A stretch of DNA of 54,583 bases, from contig DASYUH010000008.1 in the NCBI GenBank assembly GCA_036001465.1, positions 1 through 54,583 of the forward strand, given 5' to 3'. Position 1 is the stretch's first letter; each line of letters starts with the position of its first letter. The translations under genes were made by a program, and so were the position numbers. This document shows, piece after piece, positions 7,248 through 14,305 of this stretch. The stretch is from Candidatus Polarisedimenticolia bacterium. GTDB lineage: Bacteria; Acidobacteriota; Polarisedimenticolia; Gp22-AA2. The notes beneath the pieces were generated by a model. The model had not been told where the DNA came from, ran no database searches, and was given only the letters and a program-made list of their open reading frames with translations.

Positions 7248-8618
7248 TCAGTACAGGTAGGGGTGTCTCCCGGCCCGCTGCATTTTTCGGAAGATCAGGT
7301 TCGCCGTCAGGTAGTGCATCTGGATGGCGAGGTTGCGCGGGGCGGGCGGGAAGAAGCGGCGCAGGATCGAGCGCATGCTGAAGAAGTCGCGGTAGGTGGC
7401 CCAGAATTTCAGCTCGGCCATCTCCGGCGTCATGCGGTTCGGACGGATGACGGCGCTGCCGTAGTGGTAGCGGTTCCAGTCCCGCGTCAGGATCCGCCCC
7501 TCCTTCTCCATCCGGTCGTGGAACGGCGTCCCGGGATACGGGATCGGCAGGTGGAACTTCGCCATCGGCACCTTGTTGCGGATGAGGAACTCCAGCGTCC
7601 GGTCGAAGTCGGCGGGGTCGTCGTCGTCCAGGCCGATCATGATGAGGGCGACGATCTGGATGCCGCGGCGGCGCAGCAGGCGGATGAGGCGGGCGTACTC
7701 GCGCGCCGTGGCCCACGGCTTGTTGATGCCGTCGAGGTTTTCCTGCTTGATGGTCTCGAAGCCGATGGAGAGGAGAAAGCATCCGCTCTTCGCCGCGAGG
7801 TCGAGCATCTCCTCGTCCTCGGCGACCTGGACCGTGCACTGGCTGCACCAGCGCATCTCCTTCGGGATCATGGCGCGGAACAGCTCCTTCGCGTACCGCC
7901 GGTCGGCCACGGGGTTATCGTCCATGAACAGGATGTTGCGCGACCCCCTGGCGCGGATGGCGTCGACGTCCTGGAGCACGTCGCCGATGGGCCGCTTGCG
8001 ATAGGTCCCTTCGTGGAACTGGGTGATGCAGCAGTAGTCGCAGCGGAACGGGCAGCCGCGCGTCACGTAGAGCGGGAACTGGAAGTAGTAGTCGCGGTAC
8101 ACCTTCTCGCGCATCAGCTCGGGGCGCCAGAGCGGCAGGTGGTCCAGGTTCGGCCGCGGCAGGCCCGCGAGGTCGTGGAGCTTCTCTCCCCGGTAGACGC
8201 GGCGGGCGAAGCCGCCGCTCTGGAAGTCGGCCAGGAGAGCCGGCCAGGCGAACTCCGCCTCCCCCTTGACGACGGCGTCGCAGTGCTCGAGGGCCTGCTC
8301 CGGGTTGAGCGACACCCATTCGCCCCCCATGACGACGGGGATGCCGCGCGCGCGGTAGCGATCGGCCAGCCGGTAGGCCCGGCCGATCTGGAGCCCCATC
8401 GCCGTGATGCCGACGAGGTCGGCGTCGGTGTCGAGCGGGGGCTCGCGCATGAAGTCGTCCACCATCTCGACCGCGAAATCGGGCGGGGTGAGCGCCTCGA
8501 GGTGCACCAGCGTGAGAGCCGAGGTCCAGTAACGCTCGACGCGCGCCACCCGGCCGTCCGCCTCGAAGTGGCTCGCCGAGATGAGGAGGATTCTCGGCCG
8601 GCCACGGCGGGCGTTCAT
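7248..8618 (-). CDS. B12-binding-domain radical SAM protein
   Basis: This 456-residue protein has an N-terminal cobalamin-binding-like Rossmann domain (about residues 8-135, with V-V-M-G-G-E-W near 95) and a radical SAM domain with C-P-F-R-C-D-Y-C (Cys189, Cys193, Cys196) for the 4Fe-4S cluster. A C-terminal helical part carries the P-Y-P-G-T-P motif seen in this class. Members do methylations, ring closures or other radical chemistry on unactivated carbons; the substrate cannot be read from sequence. The start ATG 8618 overlaps the stop of the glycosyltransferase by four bases (ATGA), so the two are translationally coupled and probably act on the same lipid product. Confidence 0.83.
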   Translation of the reverse strand: MNARRGRPRILLISASHFEADGRVARVERYWTSALTLVHLEALTPPDFAVEMVDDFMREPPLDTDADLVGITAMGLQIGRAYRLADRYRARGIPVVMGGEWVSLNPEQALEHCDAVVKGEAEFAWPALLADFQSGGFARRVYRGEKLHDLAGLPRPNLDHLPLWRPELMREKVYRDYYFQFPLYVTRGCPFRCDYCCITQFHEGTYRKRPIGDVLQDVDAIRARGSRNILFMDDNPVADRRYAKELFRAMIPKEMRWCSQCTVQVAEDEEMLDLAAKSGCFLLSIGFETIKQENLDGINKPWATAREYARLIRLLRRRGIQIVALIMIGLDDDDPADFDRTLEFLIRNKVPMAKFHLPIPYPGTPFHDRMEKEGRILTRDWNRYHYGSAVIRPNRMTPEMAELKFWATYRDFFSMRSILRRFFPPAPRNLAIQMHYLTANLIFRKMQRAGRHPYLY

Positions 8619-9319
8619 CGGCGGCCCATCCAGAGACGCAGGACCGTCCCGACGATCCGGAACGTGTCGCGCAGCGGGCGATAGTGGCTGGTGGCCCTGC
8701 CATCCACCACGCGCAGCCGGATCGGGACCGAGGCGATCGGGAGCTTTCGGGCCGTCGCCTGCATGAGGGCCTCCATCTCCGCCTCGTAGCGCCGTCCCGA
8801 AAGGCGCAGGTCCTCGAGAAAGCCGGCGTCGTAGAGGCGGAAGCCGCTCTGCGAATCGGGCAGGTTGGCCCCGGTGAAGAAGCGCAGCGACGCCGAGGAG
8901 AATCGGTTCATGGCGCGGCGCGGCCCCCACATCTCGGCGAACTGGCGGTCGCGCGATCCGACGATGATCGCGGGGCGCTCGCGGCGGTGGAGCTCGACGA
9001 ACGCGGGGATATCGTCCGGATCGTGCTGGCCGTCGGCGTCGAGCGTGATGACCGCGTCGAGCGCCCGCTCCCCCCCGGCCCCGCCGGGCCGCGGGGCGCA
9101 ACTCTCCGCCCGCAACGCCTCGAAGGCGGTCGTCAGCGCGGCCCCCTTGCCGAGATTGGATGGATGGCGGATGACCTCGGCCCCGGCCCGGCGGGCGGCC
9201 TCCGCCGTGTCGTCGGCCGAGCCGTCGTCCACCACGATGGTCCGGGGGACATGGCGCCGGGCCGCGGCGACCACGGGGCCGATGGTCTCCTGGGCGTTCA
9301 ACGCCGGAATCACGACCAC
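8615..9319 (-). CDS. Family 2 glycosyltransferase
   Basis: A GT-A fold glycosyltransferase of 234 residues resembling dolichyl-phosphate mannose synthase. It has V-V-I-P-A-L-N at the N-terminus, V-V-D-D-G-S-A-D-D-T, the metal-binding D-A-D-G-Q-H-D near residue 90, and a Q-S-G-F-R-L-Y motif. No membrane helices are present. It should transfer a sugar from a nucleotide donor to a lipid. GTG 9319 is the only reasonable start after the ACP gene, 34 bases upstream. It lies between the ACP and radical SAM genes in one minus-strand operon. Confidence 0.83.
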   Translation of the reverse strand: MVVIPALNAQETIGPVVAAARRHVPRTIVVDDGSADDTAEAARRAGAEVIRHPSNLGKGAALTTAFEALRAESCAPRPGGAGGERALDAVITLDADGQHDPDDIPAFVELHRRERPAIIVGSRDRQFAEMWGPRRAMNRFSSASLRFFTGANLPDSQSGFRLYDAGFLEDLRLSGRRYEAEMEALMQATARKLPIASVPIRLRVVDGRATSHYRPLRDTFRIVGTVLRLWMGRR

Positions 9320-9353
9320 GAGGTGTCTGTCCGCGTGGGGCCTGCGGCCGGGA

Positions 9354-9626
9354 TCAGGAATCGGCGCGCTTCCCGGCCACGAACTCGGCGAGGCTGTCGA
9401 CCGATTTCAGGATGCGCCGGCCCTCCGCGACGTCGGCGATCTTCAGGCCGTACTCCTTCTCGATCCCCACGACGAGCTCGAGGAGATCGATCGAGTCGAG
9501 GTCGAGCCCGCCGCCGACCAGGGGCGCGTCGTCCGCGATGGATTTCGGATCGACCTGCTCCAGGCGGAGCCGGCGGACGATGAACTGCTTGAGCTCTTCG
9601 TGGAGCGCACCGTTGTTGCCCGACAT
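9354..9626 (-). CDS. Acyl carrier protein
   Basis: A 90-residue carrier protein with four predicted helices and the phosphopantetheine site D-L-D-S-I-D-L-L-E-L, where Ser45 would carry the prosthetic group. It is distinct from a housekeeping AcpP in sequence around the site and in its setting beside ligase, KS/CLF and glycosyltransferase genes, so it is probably dedicated to this pathway. It heads the minus-strand operon ACP-GT-radical SAM and has its own promoter at 9639-9667, only about six bases of leader before ATG 9626. Confidence 0.85.
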   Translation of the reverse strand: MSGNNGALHEELKQFIVRRLRLEQVDPKSIADDAPLVGGGLDLDSIDLLELVVGIEKEYGLKIADVAEGRRILKSVDSLAEFVAGKRADS

Positions 9627-9638
9627 GGCGGAATCGCC

Positions 9639-9667
9639 CTTATACCAGAGACGGCGGGCGGTTGCAA
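9639..9667 (-). promoter_or_regulatory. Promoter for the ACP operon
   Basis: On the minus strand TTGCAA (9667-9662) and TATAAG (9644-9639) are exactly 17 bases apart. The predicted transcript start is near 9632. The -35 hexamer is a perfect palindrome and is shared with the opposite promoter. Confidence 0.6.
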
Positions 9668-9690
9668 TGACGCCGACCGTCGTCTAGACT
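9662..9690 (+). promoter_or_regulatory. Promoter for the dehydratase-KS-CLF operon
   Basis: TTGCAA (9662-9667) and TAGACT (9685-9690) are 17 bases apart, giving a leader of about 52 bases that includes a strong Shine-Dalgarno sequence. The -35 element is the same six bases used by the ACP promoter on the other strand. Confidence 0.5.
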
Positions 9691-9748
9691 GGCACGCGCC
9701 TCTCCGAACGCCCGCACAGGCTCCGGCCGGGGCGCGGGAGGTCCGCGC

Positions 9749-10201
9749 TTGAGCCAGGCCGCCGGTCCGCCGCACGCCCACCCGTTCCGGATGATCGACC
9801 TCGTGCTCGAGCTCGATCACGGCATCTGCACCACCGTGAAATCGGTCACCTCCGGCGAGGGGGTGCGGGACGACCCCGCCTCTCCCGCGGGCTACCCCTT
9901 CTCGCTGCTGCTCGAGGTGATGGCGCAGGCGGCCATCCCCCTGGCGGGCGAGGACGGGACCGGACATCGCGGCGAGCGCCCTCCGGGGTCTCCGGCGGGC
10001 GGAGCCCTGGTCGCCATCGACGAGGCGCGGCTGCTGGGGCCGGTGCACTACGGCGATCGACTCCTCGTCACCGCGTCCCTCGTCGGGGAATTCGGCGACA
10101 TGATTCGCCTCAAGGCCCGGGCCGAGCGATCGGACGCTCCGCCGGGGGAGGGGATCGTGGCCGAAGCGGAGTTCACCATCGCCCTGGAGGGGGCGTCTTG
10201 A
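9749..10201 (+). CDS. Hot-dog dehydratase-like protein (FabZ/ApeP type)
   Basis: This 150-residue protein has the hot-dog fold of 3-hydroxyacyl-ACP dehydratases: H-P-F-R-M-I-D near the start and L-L-L-E-V-M-A-Q-A in the central helix, with the expected Glu. The usual G-H-F-P stretch with the catalytic His is replaced by A-G-Y-P-F, so it may bind or dehydrate by another route, as in the ApeP-like branch found in aryl polyene clusters. GGGAGG at 9736-9741, seven bases before, selects the TTG start at 9749. Its stop overlaps the ketosynthase start (TTGA). Confidence 0.68.
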   Translation: MSQAAGPPHAHPFRMIDLVLELDHGICTTVKSVTSGEGVRDDPASPAGYPFSLLLEVMAQAAIPLAGEDGTGHRGERPPGSPAGGALVAIDEARLLGPVHYGDRLLVTASLVGEFGDMIRLKARAERSDAPPGEGIVAEAEFTIALEGAS

Positions 10202-11412
10202 CGCGGCGCGTGGCGATCACCGGCGCCGGCGTCGTGTCGGCCCTCGGCGCGACGGCCGCCGCCACGTGGGAGGGGATCGTCGCCGGCCGGACCGGCATCG
10301 GCCCCGTGACGCTCTTCGACACCTCGGCGGATCGCACCCACACGGCGGCCCAGATCACCGGCTTCGATTTCGACGGGCCGTTCACTCCGCGGGAGCGCGC
10401 CCGCCTGTCGCGCGGGGACCGGCTCGGGCTCCACGCCGCGCTCCGGGCGCTCGAGGACGCCGGGCTCGACCCGGCCCGCGTCGGCGGGCGCCGATCCGGC
10501 TTGCTGATGGGGGGCGGCGGGACCGGACTCCCGCAGGGGGAGGAGTACTTCAGAAGGACGCTCGCGGGGGTTGAGCCGAGGCCCTCGTCGGCCCTCGGGT
10601 TTTTCCAGGCGGCCACCGCCGACGTCATCGCCCTGCGGCTCGGCCTGCGCGGCCGGGTGCAGACGATCATGAACGCCTGCTCCTCGTCCACCATCGCGAT
10701 CGGGGTGGGCGCCTCCCTGATCGCCCGCGAGGTCCAGGATCTCGTCGTGGCGGGTGGAGTGGAGACGCTGTCGCGCACGACGTTCTCGGGATTCAACTCC
10801 CTGCGGCTCGTCGACCCCGATCCGTGCCGCCCCTTCGATCGCGACAGGCGCGGGCTGTCGCTGGGGGAATGCGCGGCCTTCCTGATTCTCGAGCCGCTGG
10901 ACGCTGCGCGGAAGCGCGGGGCCCGGGTCTACGGCGAGGTGGCGGGAAGCGGCATGTCGGCGGACGCCTATCACCCGACCGCGCCCGACCCCGGTGGGGC
11001 CGGCCTGGTCCGCTCGATGCGCGCCGCGCTGCAGTCCGCGAGGGCGGGCCCCGGCGAGGTCGACCACATCAACGCCCACGGAACCGGCACCGAGCAGAAC
11101 GACGCCGCCGAGGCCTGCGCCATCAGGGCCCTGTTCGGCGCCCGGGCGCCGCGCATCCCGGTCGTCTCGATCAAGGGGGCTGTCGGTCACTGCCTGGGGG
11201 CCGCGGGGGCGATCGAGGCGTTCGCCGCGGTGATGTCGCTCCACCACGGGATCATCCCGCCGACGACCGGGCTGCGCGAGACCGGTCCCGACTGCGATCT
11301 CGATGGCGTCCCCGGAACGTCGCGCCCGGCCGCGCTGCGCCTCGTCCTGTCGAACTCGTCGGCCTTCGGCGGCAACAACGGGACCCTCGTCCTGCGGCGG
11401 ACCGAATCGTGA
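10198..11412 (+). CDS. Beta-ketoacyl-ACP synthase (FabF-like, active)
   Basis: A thiolase-fold condensing enzyme of 404 residues with the full catalytic triad: Cys161 in N-A-C-S-S-S, His294 in N-A-H-G-T-G-T and His331 in K-G-A-V-G-H-C-L-G. It should extend an ACP-bound chain with malonyl-ACP. Start TTG 10198 overlaps the previous stop and has a GGAGGGGG sequence just upstream. A second, triad-less homologue is encoded two genes on, so this is the KS half of a probable KS/chain-length-factor pair, as in aryl polyene and type II polyketide systems. Confidence 0.88.
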   Translation: MTRRVAITGAGVVSALGATAAATWEGIVAGRTGIGPVTLFDTSADRTHTAAQITGFDFDGPFTPRERARLSRGDRLGLHAALRALEDAGLDPARVGGRRSGLLMGGGGTGLPQGEEYFRRTLAGVEPRPSSALGFFQAATADVIALRLGLRGRVQTIMNACSSSTIAIGVGASLIAREVQDLVVAGGVETLSRTTFSGFNSLRLVDPDPCRPFDRDRRGLSLGECAAFLILEPLDAARKRGARVYGEVAGSGMSADAYHPTAPDPGGAGLVRSMRAALQSARAGPGEVDHINAHGTGTEQNDAAEACAIRALFGARAPRIPVVSIKGAVGHCLGAAGAIEAFAAVMSLHHGIIPPTTGLRETGPDCDLDGVPGTSRPAALRLVLSNSSAFGGNNGTLVLRRTES

Positions 11413-11858
11413 AACCCAAGCAGCGGCCGTTCACCGTTCTGTTCGTGTGCACGGGAAACGCGGCCCGCAGCCAGATGGCGGAAGGGCTCGCCGGGCACCT
11501 GGGGAAGGGGCGCATCGAGGCGCACAGCGCCGGCACGCGGCCGGCCGGCATGGTCATGGCGGCCGCCCGGGCCGTCATGAAGGAGCGCGGCATCGAACTG
11601 GTCAGGCACTTCTCCAAGGGGCTCGACGCCGTGCCGGGGCCGTTCGACCTGGTCATCACGCTCTGCGACTCGGCGGTCCAGGAATGCCCCGCCGCACTCG
11701 TCGACGGGGCGCACGAGCACTGGTCCACACCCGATCCGACCTTCACCGAGGGCGGCCCGGACGAGGTCCTCGAGGCGTTCCGGCAGGTGCGCGATCGCCT
11801 GGAGGCGCAGATCACGGCGCTGATCCAGAGGGTGCGGCCCCAGGAGAAAAAATCGTAG
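11409..11858 (+). CDS. Thioredoxin-type arsenate reductase / LMW phosphatase fold protein
   Basis: A 149-residue protein with the phosphate-binding loop C-T-G-N-A-A-R-S (Cys14, Arg20) and the aspartate loop D-P near residue 109. Cys86 and Cys93 in L-C-D-S-A-V-Q-E-C-P have the 72- and 7-residue spacing of Cys10, Cys82 and Cys89 of staphylococcal ArsC, so all three redox cysteines are present. By family it reduces arsenate using thioredoxin. GTG 11409 overlaps the KS stop (GTGA) and the CLF gene follows after 17 bases, an odd place for an arsenic gene. Confidence 0.82.
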   Translation: MKPKQRPFTVLFVCTGNAARSQMAEGLAGHLGKGRIEAHSAGTRPAGMVMAAARAVMKERGIELVRHFSKGLDAVPGPFDLVITLCDSAVQECPAALVDGAHEHWSTPDPTFTEGGPDEVLEAFRQVRDRLEAQITALIQRVRPQEKKS

Positions 11859-11875
11859 GCGATCGGGGCGGAGCC

Positions 11876-13102
11876 ATGAGACCGATCGGATGCCGGGTGA
11901 TCGTCACGGGGGGAGGTGCGGTCAGCCCGTTCGGGGCCGGCGTGGAGCCCCTCGTCCTCGGTGTGTCGTCTGGCCGGAGGGCGCAAGGGCGGACCGACGG
12001 CGGGCGCGTCGCCCGCGTGCCACCGGCCGCGGTCGCCGCCTGTCCGTTCGGGGCGAACGCCTGGCGCCGCCTCGACCTCGGATCGAAGATGGCCGCCGCC
12101 GCGGCGTACGAGGCGCTGCAAGCGGCCGGATACCCGGCGGAGATCCCGCGCCCCGCGGACGACGCCGGGATCGCCACCCTCCTCGGAACGATGACCGCCG
12201 GGATCGAGACGCTGCGCGCCTTCCTCGGGGCCCTCTTCCGCGAAGGGCCCGAGAGCGTCTCTCCGATGCAGTTCCCGTTCACGGTCCCGAACGCTCCGGC
12301 AAGCCAATGCTCGATCCTCCTGGGACTCCAAGGGCCCAACCTGACGATCTGCGAGATGGAAGCCTCGGGACTGGCGGCGGTCGCCACGGCCGCCGACCTG
12401 ATCCGCAGCGGCGCGATCGAGGCGGCCGTGGCCGGCGGCGTGGACGAGCAGTCGGAGACCTTCGGCCGCGCCTGGGCGCGTCTCCGCCTGACGCACCGCG
12501 GCAACCCGGAGACATTCCCGGGCCCCTTCGCCAAAATCAGGCGGGGCTTCATGCCGGGGGAGGGGGCGTACCTCCTGGTGCTCGAATCCATCGATCGGGC
12601 GCGCCGGCGCGGCGCCGAGCCCTGGGCGGAGGTGGTGGGGGAGTCGATGACCCACGGACGCGCGGCGGCCCACGCCTGGTCGCGCGACGCCGAGGAGGTC
12701 GCCTCGGCGATCCGGGAGACGGTGACGCGGGCCGGCCTGCGGCCGCGGGAGATCGGCTATGTCGCGGCGAGCGCCAACGGCACCCGCGACATCGATGCGG
12801 CCGAGGCGCGCGCCCTGCGCCTGGCGTTCGGCGACGAAGCGCGCCGGGTGCCGGTGACCTCGGTGAAGGGGTCGATCGGGGAATCGGCCGCCGCGTCGGC
12901 CTGCTCCGCGCTGGTGGGGGCGGTGTCGATCCGGGACGGCTTCATCCCGCCGCTGGCGGGCCTCGTGGAGCCCGACCCGGACCTGGGGCTCGACCTGGTC
13001 ACACGGGACGCGCGTCGTGAGCGTGTGCCGTCGGTCCTGGTCCACGCGCTCGGAACGGGCGGCAGCGCCTGCTGCGTCATCCTGACCCGCGCCGAGGCGT
13101 AG
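11876..13102 (+). CDS. Catalytically dead ketosynthase homologue (chain-length-factor-like)
   Basis: This 408-residue protein aligns with the KS at 10198 along its length, but the three catalytic positions are changed: the Cys is Glu162 (C-E-M-E-A-S-G), the first His is Asn301 (S-A-N-G-T) and the second His is Glu336 (K-G-S-I-G-E). Loss of all three shows it cannot condense by itself. In type II polyketide and aryl polyene systems such a partner (CLF) forms a heterodimer with the KS and shapes chain length, though classical CLFs carry Gln at the Cys position. ATG 11876 follows a GGGGCGGAG sequence. Confidence 0.82.
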   Translation: MRPIGCRVIVTGGGAVSPFGAGVEPLVLGVSSGRRAQGRTDGGRVARVPPAAVAACPFGANAWRRLDLGSKMAAAAAYEALQAAGYPAEIPRPADDAGIATLLGTMTAGIETLRAFLGALFREGPESVSPMQFPFTVPNAPASQCSILLGLQGPNLTICEMEASGLAAVATAADLIRSGAIEAAVAGGVDEQSETFGRAWARLRLTHRGNPETFPGPFAKIRRGFMPGEGAYLLVLESIDRARRRGAEPWAEVVGESMTHGRAAAHAWSRDAEEVASAIRETVTRAGLRPREIGYVAASANGTRDIDAAEARALRLAFGDEARRVPVTSVKGSIGESAAASACSALVGAVSIRDGFIPPLAGLVEPDPDLGLDLVTRDARRERVPSVLVHALGTGGSACCVILTRAEA

Positions 13103-13138
13103 GGCTTCTAGGAGCGTGTCCTCGGGGCGAACGAGTCC

Positions 13139-13504
13139 TCAGGTCCCCGCCTCGGTGTCGGGCCGCTCACGGCGGGCGTCTTCCAGGATCTCCCCCGAGT
13201 CCTTCGCCTCCCCCTCCGGCACGTAGATGGCGAACGAGGTGGTGACCGGGACCATCAGGCCGGCGGACAGGAGGAAGTTCTCCTCCGCATCGATCGGATG
13301 GGGGACGCCGCTCTCGTCGTAGTAGGCGAGGACGGGGTGGAGCCCGGCGCTCTGCAGGAGACCGTAGGCGACGGCGGCCTCCTCGCGCAGCGACTCGACG
13401 GCGATCGGAAGCGAGCCTGCCAGCAGGCTGCCGCAATCAGGGCAGGGGGTCACGCTGCGCGGAATGGAGGCATCGCAGGTGGGACAGCGGCTGCCATTCT
13501 CCAT
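13139..13504 (-). CDS. Zinc-ribbon protein with DUF2007-like C-terminus
   Basis: A small protein (121 residues from ATG 13504; ATG 13513 adds three). Two Cys pairs (C-P-T-C and C-P-D-C) near residues 6-24 form a zinc ribbon. The rest, with an alternation of A-Y-G-L-L-Q-S-A-G and V-P-V-T-T-S-F-A-I-Y-V-P, resembles the DUF2007 putative signal-transducing fold. It is the last gene of the metG-tatD group, about 27 bases after the tatD stop. Function unknown. Confidence 0.6.
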   Translation of the reverse strand: MENGSRCPTCDASIPRSVTPCPDCGSLLAGSLPIAVESLREEAAVAYGLLQSAGLHPVLAYYDESGVPHPIDAEENFLLSAGLMVPVTTSFAIYVPEGEAKDSGEILEDARRERPDTEAGT

Positions 13505-13531
13505 GGACCGCATGCTACGCCGCGCGGCGCA

Positions 13532-14299
13532 TCACGTCAATCGGAAGGCCCGCTCCAGGTTGCGGGTGGTCGCCTCGCCGACCTGCCCGGGGGAGAGGCC
13601 CTTCAGGGCCGCGAGCTTCTCGACGACGTGGACGACGCGCGCCGGCTCGTTGCGCTTGCCGCGAAAGGGGTGCGGCGTCAGGTACGGCGCGTCGGTCTCG
13701 CACAGGAGCCGATCGATCGGGGCGCGGGCGGCGGCCTCGGCGAGGCTCCCCGCGTTCTTGAAGGTCAGGGGCCCGGCGAACGACAGGTAGAAGCCGAGGT
13801 CGAGGCAGCGCGCCGCCTCGTCGGGCCCGCCCGAGAAACAGTGGAAGACGCCGCCGATCTCCGAGCCGCGCTCGTCGCGCAGGATCGACAGCGTGTCGTC
13901 CCACGCCTCGCGGGTGTGGATGACGATCGGCAGGCGCACCTCCCGCGCCAGGGCGATCTGATCGCGGAAGGCCCGGCGCTGGTCCTCGCGGGGCGAGAAA
14001 TCGTAGTGATAATCGAGGCCGATCTCGCCGATGGCGACCGCCTTGGGGCGCGCCGCCGCCTCACGGATCGTGGCCGCGATCGCGGGCGTCCAGTGCTTCG
14101 CCTCGTGCGGGTGGACCCCGGCGGTGAAATGGATGAAGTCGTGCCGCGCCGCCAGGTCGGCGCACGCCGCCGCGTCGCCGATGAACGAGGAGACCGTGAC
14201 CAGGCGCTCGATCCCCGCCGCCCGAGCGCGCGCGATCACCTCGTCGCGGTCGGGGTCGAAGTGCTCCAGCGTCAGATGGGCGTGGCTGTCGCTCAGCAA
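13532..14299 (-). CDS. tatD: TatD family metal-dependent hydrolase
   Basis: This 255-residue TIM-barrel hydrolase starts D-S-H-A-H-L (metal ligands His6 and His8) and has G-E-I-G-L-D-Y near residue 95, I-H-T-R near 126, the H-C-F-S-G segment near 152 and E-T-D-A-P-Y near 205, all characteristic of TatD. TatD acts as a 3'-5' exonuclease in DNA repair and D-aminoacyl-tRNA quality control has been reported for relatives. It begins six bases after the metG stop, a pairing seen in many bacteria. Confidence 0.92.
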   Translation of the reverse strand: MLSDSHAHLTLEHFDPDRDEVIARARAAGIERLVTVSSFIGDAAACADLAARHDFIHFTAGVHPHEAKHWTPAIAATIREAAARPKAVAIGEIGLDYHYDFSPREDQRRAFRDQIALAREVRLPIVIHTREAWDDTLSILRDERGSEIGGVFHCFSGGPDEAARCLDLGFYLSFAGPLTFKNAGSLAEAAARAPIDRLLCETDAPYLTPHPFRGKRNEPARVVHVVEKLAALKGLSPGQVGEATTRNLERAFRLT

Positions 14300-14305
14300 C
14301 GGGCG

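Noticed and set aside
4683-8684. Plus-strand frame of 1333 codons across the ligase, PHP and radical SAM genes
   Set aside because: It is Arg/Gly/Ala/Pro-rich with no motifs, and every stretch overlaps a gene with clear family motifs. It is an open shadow frame caused by high GC.
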